64,000 nt of DNA from Salvator merianae (Eukaryota; Chordata; Lepidosauria; Squamata; Teiidae): NCBI GenBank assembly GCA_003586115.2, contig QVOM02000115.1:9683980-9747979 (forward strand), read 5' to 3'. Positions within the stretch are counted from its first letter, which is position 1. Every line of letters starts with the position of its first letter. Of the stretch, positions 14,701 to 29,700 are shown piece by piece. Below the pieces are notes generated by a model. That model saw only the letters and a list, made by a program, of their open reading frames with translations. It made no database searches and was not told where the DNA came from. Made by a program: the position numbers and the translations under genes.

Positions 14701-17700
14701 AACAATGGAAGTGTGCAGATTGCACACCTCTACGGTTTGGTGTACCACAGGGGACCAGCTTTGGTGGTACAACAAGACATGTGGCCAAAATGCCACGCTT
14801 GGAGCTCTGAAGGTCCCCATGCTGCATCTGAAATTGGCACAAGCTTTGGAGCTGGTGTGTGGGTCTTGTTCCATGCCAGAAGCAATCTGTTCCAACTTGG
14901 GATGAATTGCATAGCCCAATATGGGATAGCCCGCCCTGTACCAGCATAGCCTCCGTAAACAAAGTAAGAGATAAGATGATTCAAACACTGTTTGTAAACT
15001 CTCTTGCCTTTAGTAAAGAGAATTACACTGGAGACAAAATAACAGTCTTCAAATGCATAGTAAATGTCATTAAAAGGAGAGATGAGCAAAGGGGAAGGTA
15101 TAATATATTCATGCTGGATAAAACAAAGAATAGACGAAGTTCAAGAGCTCATATCAAAATATGACAGATCAAGTTACTCATCAGACACCAGGGTAGCTAA
15201 ATAAATGCAGAAAATAAAAATGAATAGATACGATATCTTGGAAGTATAGATGACTTAGGCCTCAAAAATCCTGTAATTAAAAGATCAGCTAACTTTTTTT
15301 TTTAACATCATGATTTTGGTATCAGAGCTATTATTAACCTAACACCATTAGATGGCAGTGTGGGATTAGACTGAAGTCCCACTGTATAATACAAGGAAGG
15401 TTAAGTGCAAAAGGAACAAAGGAGCAATTTCCAAAATGAAACAAAGACTTGGACTGTATTTTATGAATATGCTTGTGACAGGGAATGTTTTCCAGTCTCT
15501 AGTGATGTCAGGATCATGCATTTTTATAATGCCTAGTATTACATCACTAGGAAGCCTATATGCAATCTTTGCAGTAATACTTAAAATCTTCTGTTACAAC
15601 ATGACACATTGGATTTATTGTGTAAATAAAATTCATTCCTCAGCTAAAAATATTTGAATATTATAAACTTGCTTCCATTTGGGTAAATAACCATCCAGTG
15701 TATGCAACCCCTTATATTTTTCCCATTTTCGTATTTTTTTTTTTTTAGTTATTCATATAAATCCCATGATTTATTTAAAAACATAGGCCTCACACCAATA
15801 GAACTAAAACCACATGCATATGGAAGCAGTATCTAAGAAACTGAGACAGCCACCAAGTGGATGGCCCAGAAAGTGATTTAGACAGATTTGTTAAGGTTAG
15901 GCTATCAGTGGCTACTAATCTAGATGAGTAATTAATATATCCAGTATTAGAAGTAAAGCTCCCCTAAAGACCATCTGCTGGAGAACATGAATGGCAATGT
16001 ATTACTTTGCCTATGTTGGGCCTATAAGGTTTCCAAGGACATTTGGGTGTTCACTGCGAAGAGGGAATTCTGGACGAGATGTATTGTAAATCTGATCCAG
16101 CAGGCCTCTTATGTACAATACCTCACTTTGCATTCCATATAGTAATAAAAAGTTCATAATTGTTTCATAATTGATAACCTTGATTTTCCTCATCTTGCCA
16201 GCCTTATGGCAGTACTATGTTAATTATGAGTGCACAAACAGAAAGCCAGGAGATAAATGGTGTGTAATAGCCAACTTAATCATTAGAGAGAAACCTTTTG
16301 GCCGCAATCTTAAGTAAAGTTTGCTGGAAGTAAAAATTCCACTGAACTCATGAAAACACACCAAGAGACTAATGCAAGATTGCGTTGCTTCACTTTAAAA
16401 GGACTAAAGCTTCTAGCCAATATTGGAATTGTCCATACAGATTATTCTTTAAAACATTTATGTATTGCTTTACCCCTTAAAAGATCCTGAAGTGGTTTAC
16501 AACATAAACCTAAAAAGAACAGATAAAAACAGCCAAGTATTAAAAGCAGAATGAGAACAGAATGAGAGTAAGAAAACAGACACTGTGGGAACACCTGGCT
16601 GAGTTTCTGTTTTCTTACCTCATTCTGTTTTAACACTACTTTTAACATTTGGTTGTTAAACCAAGGTATTAAATCTAGATATGCATTGAACTGGTTCATT
16701 TTTGAACCAGTTCCAATTTGAACTGAATCATCCAACCCCAGTTTGAGGATGCTGGTTCAAACTCAACAACAAACTTGTTGAAGCACCCAGTTTGAATTGA
16801 AACGGTTTGAGTTCAGTGTTTTATCCTTTTAATCATGATTTTGGCCAACAAACAGGTTGTGAACCTATTTGAGCTTTGAATCAAACTGGTTTGAACCTGA
16901 ATTTGAACTGAACTACACAGTTCAATTTGTTTCGAACTGAATCACAACTTTTAGATCCACGCACATCTCTACAATCTTTTCCCAATAATGAGACACTATT
17001 GGTTCACTGGGAGGTAAATGCACTGATTTATGCAGGGGTGAATAACAATTGCTGTGCACTAAAAAAGAACTACTTTTCACCTTCCCTAAAATGACAATAA
17101 TGCTTGAGTAGCACTTTGGTTTCCTTTCCAGATACTGTGGCACTCTCTTTGGGTTTCCTGAGATAACAGCCAATGTTAGAAGTCAACCGTGATGATACGC
17201 TTCATCTGAAATGCCCTCCAGTCATTACCGGGTGATGCAATCTTCTGCTTGCTTGTCGTTGTGCAGCCTGTGGTACACTACAGCACCAACTGCCAAAGGT
17301 CCGGCATCCCCACACAGAAAGGTGATGGATCGCTTGGTCAGGCAGCTAAGGCTCTTCTTGACATATTCCTGGGCCATCTGGAGGTAGGAAGGGTCTCCAT
17401 ACACATCGTGCAGATGTAAGTACAGCAAAGCAATGCCTGCAAGAAGATTAGACAAGGCAGAAAAATTGTCTGGACTTACTGCACCTATTCCAGCAGCCGT
17501 GCTATAATGCAGGCTCGGAATGTAATGACTATTTGCTTCATGCAGGAACTGGCAACTGCATACAGTAAATGTCTAAAAATATGGAGATACAGTACATTAA
17601 AGCAAATGCAAACATTCTCCAGTGTGTTAGTAAAACATCAATCATTTTGTCTGCCTAAAAAAGGAGAAATGGTTTTTTTGAATAGTACTGGTGGTGAATG

Positions 17701-20700
17701 CATTTCTGATATTCACTCTATATACAATTGTTATAGAGACTCTGACAACAGCTGAGCTTCAGTGTTTATTTTAGACATGACTGAGGAGTTATTACTATTT
17801 TAGGAGACTGGAATCCTTTACCTTTATCACACCATTAGTGCAATTCCTTGCAATTTCAAACTGTAACTTCAAATTCCTTGTGTGGCAATCAAATCCTTTT
17901 TCTCTACCTGCAAAATGTAAAAAGGCCTCTACCGAACTCACAAAATTGTGACAAGGACAAACAAGACCAGGGTGATAAATGTTGCCAGTTTAGTTTAGTA
18001 GACAAAATATTATGGTGTGAATCAGGAAATCTACTGTTTAAAGTTTATTTCTGTCACAGGCTCACTAGATTTTTTTGGAAAGCCATTCCATTGTTGAGCC
18101 TTATATCTGAACACCACTAGAATAATTTACAGAGCGATTTTAATGATTAGGCATTTAAGTTTTGTATACAGTTTTTCAGATAAACTGTCCAAAATATTGC
18201 AATAAATTTGCAATGAAAAGCTACAGAGATTTTTTTTTCTTCTGAAAAAGGTAGCAGTTTCCTTCATCTATCCGACGGGAAGAAGTTCCTGAGAAGACTG
18301 GGAATAATTGGAGAAGGGTAACAGCACTGCAGCTGGAACACCGGGGTTAAGATGACTGGCAGCTGTCCATACTCATTTGTTTTATCTGCTCTACTCATAG
18401 ATGAGGCCCTTCAGTCTAGGTGAGAGGTACAGACACCCTTAAGTCAAATTTGAGTAGTGGACATATCCCTGCAGTTAATCAGTGCAATAATATGGAAGTT
18501 GTTTGCTTCTTCTGGGGTAGGTGCCAGGAACTTAACATTGGACCTTCTGTATACACAGCAGGGGATGTAATATGGAGCTATGACTCTCCTCCAAATTAAA
18601 GGACAATGCATAAAACACCCTTTGAGCAATATAAAAAGCATTGCCCAAATGTAAGTATATTGCTAATAATTAGTTAAAACAAAGATGAATGTGTAATACA
18701 ATCAAAGTTTTTGAGACTTTCTTGACAACTGCACTTGATAACAGCAGCCATCTTGACACAGGATAAAAAGCAGCAGCATCTATGATCCAAAAAAAAAAAT
18801 AAGTCAATTTTGTTGCTTGCATTGTAATGCAGAATACTGCTAGTAGTGGTAGTAGCAGCAGTAGCAGTAATAGTAGTCCAGACTTGGATTTAAGCACGAG
18901 CTGTTACATTGTATAATGATCTGCTTTGCTAACAGCTCTGATAACGTGACACTTCAACATTTCACATGACAATTAGCTTCAGCAAGCCAGGCTAGAATTA
19001 AATTAAAATTTATCCCTGCCACAGGCATGGCAGCTTTGAGCAAGTTATTTCTTTTAAGGTTAATTTTTTTGACCAGAAATGGGGATAATAAAATAACCTA
19101 TACCTATAAAGATACTGGTAGACTGAAGACTGACTAATGGCCTATCTGAATAGTAACTCAATCCCCAAAAGCCAAATAAGAGCACTAATTTACCAAAGAA
19201 TGGGTCCCAGAAAATAGGAACTGCCCCTGGGACAGGGAGAAAATTGAAGCGTAGGTTGTGCACAACTAAGAAGTCATTAGTGTGACTTTGTACAAAATGC
19301 CTGACACAATAGAGAGAGCAGGCTGCCTAAAACCTTATGTGAAGATGCCATTGCCTGGTCTGAGGGCATCTGTAGAGAAGAATATCACGGGACCCAGCCA
19401 CCTGCAACGTTTCCAGAATTCTCATTTTATACTTACATTGCACTTTCCATCCCATTAACCATTTCTAATACAACAAAGGCCTCTGAATTTAAGCCTAAAT
19501 TAACAGAGCCAATGTTGGCAGATTTCAGCGCAGGCAAGAAAGCAAGCAAAAAAAGTAACAGCCTTCAAAATTACTTTCTACTGTACTGGGGATAGTTTTA
19601 AATTTAGATCATTTTCCAATTTTGCATGGGTAATCTCTAAAGCTTCACATCACAGACAATTCAATTCTGGATGTATATTAAGGGCAAATTTCCATTTCTT
19701 GCTGAAGTTAATAACCTTGTCTGCTCTCTAGACAGTCTCAGCATTAGTATTTCCAATGAGGGCAGCACAGTGGTATTTTGCCATCACTCACATCTATAAA
19801 GGCACACACATGAAACTATTTTTAAGAAAAGAAAGCCTTATACGGCAAGTCAGCTATCATTCTGGAACTCATTTATAATACTGTATTCTTAAAAGAAGTC
19901 ATGTTCCTGGGGACAGGAAACAGACAAATGCAGTCTTACTGCTCACTTGGAAGCACTGGAGACTAACTGTCACCCCCCACCCTGCCTCTGGTATTTCACA
20001 CAACCCCTTCCCAGGAGCACCATGTGGGCTCCCATTCTGAGCCATTTTACACAACCTTATTAATTGGTACCTGCCTGCTAGCCTTCCCAGTATAAAATTG
20101 TCACTGGGCATGTATCTGTCTACACTGTCAGTTATTCCTGTCCCAAGGCAGAAAGATAACATGAAACTTTAATTCTGCCATTTACTGGCTACTTTTGTTT
20201 ACTCTTCATTATTGTTCAATTCCACCTCCTATCAGCGATTTCCACCACGGACAGGTCAGAGATAATGGGATTTTCAAGTTAACATTTGCTGACTCACAGG
20301 TGTGCCACTCTACTTTGAAGACAAGGAGAGGAATCTGTAATAACTCTGAACTTGCTTTTTGGGCAGCATTACAGGTTGAATCTGGTTGACCTTCTCAAAC
20401 CTTTAACAGAAAAGACAAGCACTTGATAGCAGATGAGGCTGAGAGACTGATGCTCTTCACAGCTTTGTGGTCTTCAGAGCAGGATGTTTAGGGGGCTCCC
20501 TAATGGAATTTCTACTGAAGCAAAAGATGTGCCCATCCAGTGGTGATTTCCTAGCCTATCATCTCTCTGAAACATTGCTGAACTATATATTTTAATTCAT
20601 ATTAAGATCAAATTGGGGAGCACTGATCCTGCTGTGATCAAACTCTCGTGGTACAGAGGGCAGTAGGAGATCACAAGTAGGGGGCCAGGAGAGTGAGGGT

Positions 20701-23700
20701 CTGGCATACTACATGCCACTAAATCTATCACAGACCTGAAGCATAAAGGGGGTGGAGTAGATGGCCTTTAGAACCCATTTCATTGCTATACTTTTGTATG
20801 CACACCACTAGATGGGTGCCACTTGGCTATTCATGTATTGAATATTTCCAGCAGACAAGAGAAACTGGGACTATGTTTACTTCAGCTACTGGCAGCCATA
20901 TATCTCCAATGGAGAAATGAAGCTGGGATTAGTCACACAGGAGAGGACTGCTTTTTTTCAATTTTGTACTGTTTGGTAGTGCCTTTTCTGTGATAAAGTT
21001 TGAACATATAGACACAGGAAGCAGACTAGAACATACAAAAGCTGGGGAAGGGAAACAGAGAAAGGCAAAGGGCTGTGTAAGTCCGAGAGCAGCAGTAAGA
21101 GCCCATGGGGTAAACTAACAGAAATTTAAATACTCACTTATGCTATTTAATTCTGGAGTTTTTTCTGATTCAACAGTTGAAACCTTTGGGGTGCATTTTT
21201 TTCAAGTCAAGAAATGGCAGGGGATGCCCAGCCTTAGTAACTCTTTTACTTGTTCAGATGTGATTCTCCTTTTGTGCAGCAGCTTATTAAGCCAAATGTC
21301 ACGAATTCAGAAAGAATGAACAAGTAATTCAAATTTCGAAACATTATAACTATAATCTAATTTTTGCCACAAGAAAAAGTGCAATATACAAAAATATATC
21401 CACTTAAAGACACTGAACAGATTTTCATTTAAGATGCAAATAGAATCTGCCACCTGCAATCTCATTTTGGTTGCAGGCACTGCAAAGGAAATGGGGTATG
21501 TAAATATTTAGAGGGCTTGCTTTCAACAGATACTCAGTTTGTTGCTCTGCAGATTAAAAAGTGATCCACTCTACTACTGGGCTTGACAATTAATTTTCAC
21601 TTTTCATATCAAGCAAACAAAATAGTTGGTAAAATGGCAGATTTTTTTTTCTTAATTAGAGCCAACTTTTAAAAAGAGATGACGCACAGCCCTTTTCTAA
21701 CAATCTTGTCGCACAGAATGATTTGGAACCTCACATATGTCAAACATGTCTTGAAATGCTTACTAGGATTTGACACACTGCACTTCAGTCCTTAGGAGTG
21801 CCATTTATCTCTCTTTTTAAGTGTTAAAAGGATCTGGATGGGAGAGCAGCACAGAGAATGAGTTTCAGAAGCAGAGCTAGGAAACACAAAGAAGAGGTGA
21901 CAGAGGAATACCATGACCCCTCTTTTCCCTACCTGATGACGGATGAGCATTCAACAGTGAACTTTCGAAAAGGAGAGCTCTCCCTCTGGATCACATGTGA
22001 CAAGGGCAATGTGTAAGCCAGGTTCTTAGCAGCAGCTACAGGTTCAATACTCTTTTAACAGTAGGGCTGGCTTGTCGGCTAGGGGGCAAGTGCAGATTGC
22101 ATACAGTACTATGCAAAAGTTTTAGGCAGGTGCGGAAAACTGCTAAGAAGGAAGAACGCTTTCAAAAATAGACATGTTAATAGCTTATTTTTATCAATTA
22201 ACAAAATGCAAAGTGAATTAATAAAAGACAAATTAAGTCAATATTTGGTGTCACCACCCTTTGCCTTCAAAACAGCATCAATTCTTCTAGGTACACTCGC
22301 ACACAGTGTTTGAAGGAATGTGGCAGGGAGGTTGCTCCAAACATCTTGAAGAACTAACACAGATCTTCTGTGGATGTAGGCTTGCTCAAATCCTTCTGAC
22401 TCTCCATGTAATCCCAAACAGACTCAATGATGTTGAGATCAGGGCTCTGTGGGGGCCATATCATCACTTCCAGGACTCTTTGTTCTTCATTATGCTGAAG
22501 ATAGTTCTTAATGACATTGGCTGTATGTTTGGGGTTGTTGTCCTGCTGCAGAATAAATTTGGAGCCAATCAGACATCTTCCTGATGGCACTGGATGATGG
22601 ATAAGTGTCTGCCTATATCTCTCAGCATTGTGGACACCATTAACCCTGACCCAATCCCCAACTCCTTTTGCTGAAATGCAGCCCCAAACTTGTAAGGAAC
22701 CTCCACCATGCTTCACTGTTGCCTGCAGACACTAATTATTGGACCAGTCTCCAGCCCTTCCACGAACAACTTGCCTTTTATTACAGCCAAACATTTCACA
22801 TTTTGATTTATTAGTCCAGAGCACCTTAGCAGCATTTTTCCACATCTGCCTAAAACTTTTGACCAGTACTGTACATCCATCAATGATTTATTTATTTGTA
22901 TTTCTATCCCACCCTATACACAAAGGTCTCAGGACAGCTTCAGAAACCAACCAAATATAACACCAGCAGGTGACATTCTGGAGAAGAGCCCCTCTGGAAT
23001 GACTGCCTGTTGGCTAGATACTCAGTGGACCGCGCTGTGTGTTTTCTGGGATGTGCACATCTTGATATTTCGCCTATGTGAAATACACTGATGTGTGTGA
23101 CATCACCACTGCACATGCGTGGCCATCTTTTTCAGCCCATGCACATGTGTGGTGGCCAGAACAATGGTGGCTCTGTCTACAGGGTGAGCGATAGGACTAT
23201 TTTGGGAAAACCTGCCATCAGAGCCAGGTTTTCCTGAAATAAGTTACCACACATTTTAGAGGGGATATAGTATAGCTAGAGTGGGGTTGCCACAGATTCA
23301 TGTGGCAATCCCACCACAGCAACACCATAATGGTGCTGTATTCCCCCCACTCCCTGTCTGGATGGGGCTTTAGAGTGGGCAAGGAAGGGACAGCTTCCTC
23401 CCAACGGGCAGGACACAGTGGGATTTAAGGCAGAAAAGAGACCCAAAAGAGGGGAAAGACTGTTGAATGGAATAAAGGATTTTCTTCCCGTCAGAGGTAA
23501 CTAACCCAAATCAGTTTTGCAATTATGACAGAAAGTGAATGAGGAAAAGAGGTCAAATTAATTTGTGGCTGTTGCTGGGTCCAACTGAGTTGTGGGCAGT
23601 TTTCTGGGCAGAGCTATTGCCTACTTTCAGGGAGAAGCTGGGGATGAAACCAGCAACCCTCTGCTTTCCAGGCAGTTTGCTCTACCACTGAGCTCTAGCC

Positions 23701-26700
23701 ACTCCCAAACTGGTTGCCAAGGTCCTAATAACAAAGATAAAGTCAGAAAGACACAGGTTTCTCAGGACCAGCATCAGCAAATGCCAACTCATTATGACCA
23801 TGCAGCATCCTTTTACACAGAAGGAATTGTGGGGAAAAGAACCATGGCCACTTCTTCCCAATATCTCTTATTAGCTGCCATGCAAGTGCCAATTGATTTT
23901 AGATTGTGAAGAGATTATCTACATGAAGAGATACTCAACAAGCCTTTCCTACAGAAGCAATTAAGACAAAACACGCTTCCTCTGGCCCGATTAATTTCTT
24001 CTAACCTGAAACCAAATAAATTAACAAAGCTGTTCATTTTCTCGCTTTCTGTGCGTACGTAGAGCATGCAAGTCCTGAAATAGCAACCCTTTCCATTTTT
24101 CTGGCTCTGACCCAGAGGAAATTCTTCAGAGACTCATTCTCAATTCCAATCATGTTAGACAAGCTTGTAAAGTTCAGAACCCACAAGGAGAGAATAAAGA
24201 ACTAGTATTGAGGTACTTTGCTGCCTGAAACAAAGAGGCTGAAGTTAAATTCTACCTCTTCAGTCATAAAGCAGCCCCCCGCCCCCCGAGCTCCATTATT
24301 AAAACCTGATGCTTACAGAAAACCTAACAATATACCTTTATTCTACAGAAGAATTATGCCGCCTCACTCTTTTTGGTCACATTCACAGATCACAATAAGC
24401 CATTTTTTCTGGTCTATTATGGTTTATTGTGCACAAACAGGGTACTAGCGCATGCTGCCTGATTGTTCTGCCTTCACACACCTCGCCCCTGTGCAAGCAG
24501 GAGACACAAATTAGGAAGCCACAATTAAAACTTGCTTTCTGACAATGCCTGAACCATGGCTGATCGCTCCTTAACAGCAAATTACTATGCCATTAGAATA
24601 GGCCTCATGCATATACATGCAAAATTACATTTTCTTATTCTGTATTCACTTATTCAATTCATTTAGATTGAATTACGCAAACAGTTCAAAAGAAGTCCTT
24701 GCTTAACTTGGGCAGAAGTTTAAAAATGTTTACAAATGCTTCTCTTTCTCCAGCTATTATTAAGAATTTATCTTCTGTTAGATGACCCTTATTCACTTGA
24801 TTAGGACCTTGGAATGGACACTAAATATGGAATATTTTCAAGGACTGAGACACTGTCCTAAGGAGCTGCAGTAATAAATCCACAAGAGGTACTCCAAAGC
24901 AAGGCTCAAAAAATGAAGTAATCCGGTAGCCAGGGGAAACAGAAAAATTTAGGCTAGAAGGGTCCTTTCAATACACCCTCCCTTCCTGTTAAATAATCTG
25001 TATTCTCCTCAGAAAACAGCATAGAAAGCAATTTGACTCATGGAAGGTGGGGAAAGAGGCAAGCACTGCCGTGCAAATGATGTCACAATGCATTAGTGCA
25101 AAGGGGCTGCCAGAACATTCTTGCTCCTACTGCCAACAGCTTCAGTCCCACTGCCAGCTCTGGTTCCCCTGGTTCCCCAGGCATAGTTAATGGTTTCAGT
25201 GCCACCTTCAGAAATGCTCTATGGGTGCTGGTGGTAATGTGGTTTCCAGTGGCCTGACTCAGTTCTTCCATCTGCTTGGCACCAGGCCCCGCACAGTAGC
25301 TACCAAGTGCAAAGAAAAACTAACTCTGTCCATGGTGAGAACCACCAGCCTGGGCTTCACGGAAGAAATCTTCACTTTCTACTTCTGCCTAAGGCAGGGG
25401 AAAAGAACGCAAGGTAGTGAACACCAATCTCCTTCCCTCTGTTTAGTCTCTTACTCAACTGTGGGTGAGAGACAAGCGACTGGCTTAAGGTCATTCAGGG
25501 AGCACTCACAAGCGAGGGATGATCCAAACCCAGGGGCTCTGGGTTCTGGCCTAGCATGTAGTTGCTACACGACCACAGCTCTCTGCTTCACGCAAGCTAA
25601 TGCTCTACAGTTTGTCCTTCTCGGGATGCTGGAACACATCTCACCTCTCGCAACTGTGCCAAAACCGAGGCTCATACCTTCGCATTTTTACCGCTAGAAA
25701 TCTCAGGATGCCTTTCCTGAATTGCATTCACAGAACTTACGATGTACCAACTGAGTTGGATCACTGGCTCATTTAGCCCGCATACTTGCTCAATCTGACT
25801 GGCAATTCGTCCCCCACCCCTTCTTCCCCCATCCTTGCGTTTAGATCCTTTAACTGAAAATGCCATAACTGAATGTCACTAAACTTTATTTAAAGCATTT
25901 ATAGTCAGCCTTTTATCTTCAGTTCAAGGCAGCTGGCAACATATTTCACAATACCACATATGCAGTTCTATTTAAAATCTACAATAAGCCGTATCCTCTG
26001 TAATTAGAACATTAATAGAAGCTAAGATCAGTTGCTTAGGCAGTGCCGAGGATGGAAATATATAGTTCCTGTCAAATGAGGGTGAGATGCCACAAAAGTC
26101 CTATAACAGAAGGAAACTTGTTCCCCTACATTATTTTTACAGATGAAGCAACAGACCCTTGAAGGTTTTAAACCTGGAAAGTTCACGTGGGAGCAGCAAG
26201 TTAGTGTGCTTGGATAAGAGGAATGTAGGCAAAGAGAGAAAATTCTTGAGTGTCTGAAAGCAGAATCAGGCTTAGAAATCAGAAATTGTTGGTGGAGGTC
26301 AATTTATCTCCTTCACTTAGCCCCATGATTTATGGATTCTGGGCAACTGTGTTTCATAAAATAACAGGATGAGAAGAGAAGTCACTGAGGAATTCTTAAG
26401 ATATTTAGTTTGGACTTGCCTTTCTCATTTGTAGAAAATGTATATGAAAGGGAACAGAAAACCAGGAACTGGCCAATCATTTGTCTGCAAAGAAACAGTG
26501 GGCATTTCTTCTGGGAACATTTTGCTTAGGAGTGGTTAAAGGTGGATTATTATATAACCAACTTTGTTAAAAGAAGCAAAGCAAACTCTGCTGATTGAGA
26601 ATTACAGTACTGTTACTTACAGCTCTACCAGTTATTGGCTAAATTCTGTTCAACAGGAGCAGACCTCTTACAAGAGTTCAAATACTCAACTGCATCAGGA

Positions 26701-29700
26701 ACCATTCTGTTTTGAGAAGCTATTAGCACACTGAAAACCCTGCAAAGAGTGGGCAACACTAACAAAATACAGTTAATAGCATTAGAAATTTAAGTAGTCA
26801 TTTAATATTTTAAAGGACGTGGCCATGGCTCAGCAGCAGAACATCTGCCTAGAAAACATCTTGCATCTATCTGGAAGAAAGTATGGCAAACAATAATTGT
26901 TTCTAACAAATATACCAGTTAGACCTTTTTAATTTTGTGCTCTCCATAAAATCACCAGTTAAAAACAGTGCAACAAATTCTCATCAGTATTGCGTGTTAC
27001 ACTCTTGAGCAAGAGCTGGTACTTTTATTCAAGCTTCCAGGGTATTTCTAGTCAATTTCCCAAGCATGGGACTTTGTTATCTTTTAAAGGTTTATGTACT
27101 GTAGGGCTTTCGATTTTTTCTTCCTTGCTGTTAATCAAGGATTTCTTCCTCTGTATTGATTTCCATACTAGATACCTTGCATATAATCATACACCCAAAT
27201 TAGCTACATGGTTCTCAAGAGTTATATGATCCCAATAAATCTGAGATTCTTTTGAGATGTTTAAATCCAAGTTAGGAGAAAGCAAGCTGGATCCTTCCAT
27301 ACACAGGGCCATTCCACATTGGTTCATTGGACCACTGCAAGGTCTGGTCCACTTCTGGGCCCTCTCTTCTACACTCTGGAATGGAAGAGGGAGGCCTCAC
27401 CCTGCTTAAGCTGCTCTGTCTGCACTGGATGGTCTAGGCAGCCAAAATGAAACAGAATAGGGAAGCATGTCTTAGGGTGCACACCTCTTTATTCCAGTTG
27501 TGTAGGGGGACCCATTTTGAAGGTGCACCAAATTGTACCATTGAAATGTGTCCCCCTATGGTTCCGAGGCCAGGAACTTCAGTTCCTAACAATTGGAGAA
27601 CCCAGAAGCTGGCTCCAAAGATTGGGCAATCTTCGGAGCCACAGCAGGGGCTCTCCAGGAAGAGCCTTCCAAGTGCGGAAGGCTTGTTCTGGGACAATGG
27701 GGCTACTCTTGCCTCCAGAATTGTTCCAGGCTGGCCCGTCCTGCTGAAATGGTGCCAAAATGCCATTAAGTGCCGAAATGGTGCCAGTTTCTAACACTCA
27801 TTGGCTGCTGTGATTGTTGCAGAGTGCTGGAATGCTAGCACCTTGATCTGATCTAGAAACACATTTTATTCAGCAAACAAAACCAAACAGATAAGATGCA
27901 TCTGTTCTTTTGAGGGAATATTCTTTCTTATGTATAAAATTTAAATCATGTTAGAACAAGCACAGGAATGCTACATTTGTTTTTAAAAGAGCACAATGTG
28001 ATAATTCCTCTTTTTGAGAGCACTTTCTGTTTACCTCTGATGAAAGACTCTGGGCCAACAATGTTTTTCTTAAGATCACGTTGGTTTCTGTTAAATCAAG
28101 TTTGTATTGCAACAATGTTCAGTCATACTTCCATCAGAGTCTTATTATCTGTTACTCTATGTAAAGTCATCAATATGTGGCAGTTTTCGGATAAACAAAC
28201 AAGCAGCCGCTGTTTGCAAGAGTTTATAATCTATGTTCTGAGACTGGGGAAACAAAGGAAGAGTCAAAGAGTGTTCCTGCACTTACATGTAGGAGACCAC
28301 TCCGGTGAGGTCAGCAGGTGCACTCCACTTGATCTGCTCCACGTGTCCCAGAACAAAGCGCTCTGCATTTTGACAGCTGTTCTGGGACAGCCTTTGAACT
28401 AGGCCCAGAAACTCATACAAGCTTCGGAGCTGACTCTGACAGCCAGAAACAAAGGTTCCTAGACTTGAAGCCCTTGGGGGACCCATTCTGGCAGCACATT
28501 ATAGTGCACCACTAAAATGGGTCCCTCTGCTAAACGGTTGAACACACGGAGGAGTGTGCTTTCTGCACCACTCCATGGTCAGGTTTAACACCTGCAAGAC
28601 AGTCAGTAGATCTTTTTTAAAAGGCCTACTGGTAGCCTGGACTAGGCAGACATTTTGTTTCTAATTTTGTTCCTAGTCTGGTCTATGCTTTGTCCAAGGT
28701 AGATGGAGCGTATTAGCAGTGGGCAAGACCTCTCCTGGATTGCACCAGCACACGGAAGGGATGCCTTTTGATCCTTTGGTAGGAGTGGTTTTAAGGTAAG
28801 TCCAGAAAGCCCAGTGTTCGAGCCAAGGGTAACAAGATAATATGTTTCGGCTCAGCTTTATGTATATCCTTTATGATATCTGTATCAAATATCCACAAAA
28901 TAAAATGATTTATAAGTTAGTATATCAGATCAGCTCTGGAGGACTATATTTAATACAAAAAAGAAGTGGTATGCCTCATATAAACTGAAGGAAACAGATA
29001 CTAAATTAGTAGATAGATGATACTATACCTCCACAAAGTTATCAAAAATAACTAACTTGTTAAATGAGGACTGTTGGAGGGGCTTGTCAATGGAGACCCA
29101 CATATTTTCAAATGTGGTGGGAATGACCCCCCCTTCCCCCGTAAATAAATTTTGGAGCAAAATACATGGAGAAATCTTGCTAATAACACCCCAAAATATA
29201 CCACTTATGCCAAATAATTTTTTACTGCATAACCTCTGAGGAATAGGGCTACAGACAAACACGGAGTATGTAATACATCACTTAACAGCAGTCACACAGC
29301 ACATGACTGCCAAGAGCTGGAAATCTGCACCTCTAGTAACTAAGAAACAATGGTATAATGAAAAATGGAAGATAATGATAAATGAATATATTTCGATTAG
29401 CCAATCCAGACTAGAACAAGGAACAAGAACAAGCATGTGTTTAGAAATGTGGGAAACGTGTCAATATTTTCAGTACGAAACTGGGTATAAGTATAGCTGA
29501 GAAATCATTTCCAATGAAACATCTTAACTAATATGATACACTGAATTAGATGCAAGGATTAACAACTATAATGACTCTAGGTTAGAAGCAGGGAGGGAGA
29601 ATGTGTGTGTGCGTGCGTATGACAGTTTATATTATTGTTGTGTACGTCATGTATTTATATTTGTGTTTTTCTTTATTATTTTGTGTATATTTTGTACTTG

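Noticed and set aside
27434..27797. Four overlapping frames on both strands
   Set aside because: By-products of a palindromic repeat (copy B).
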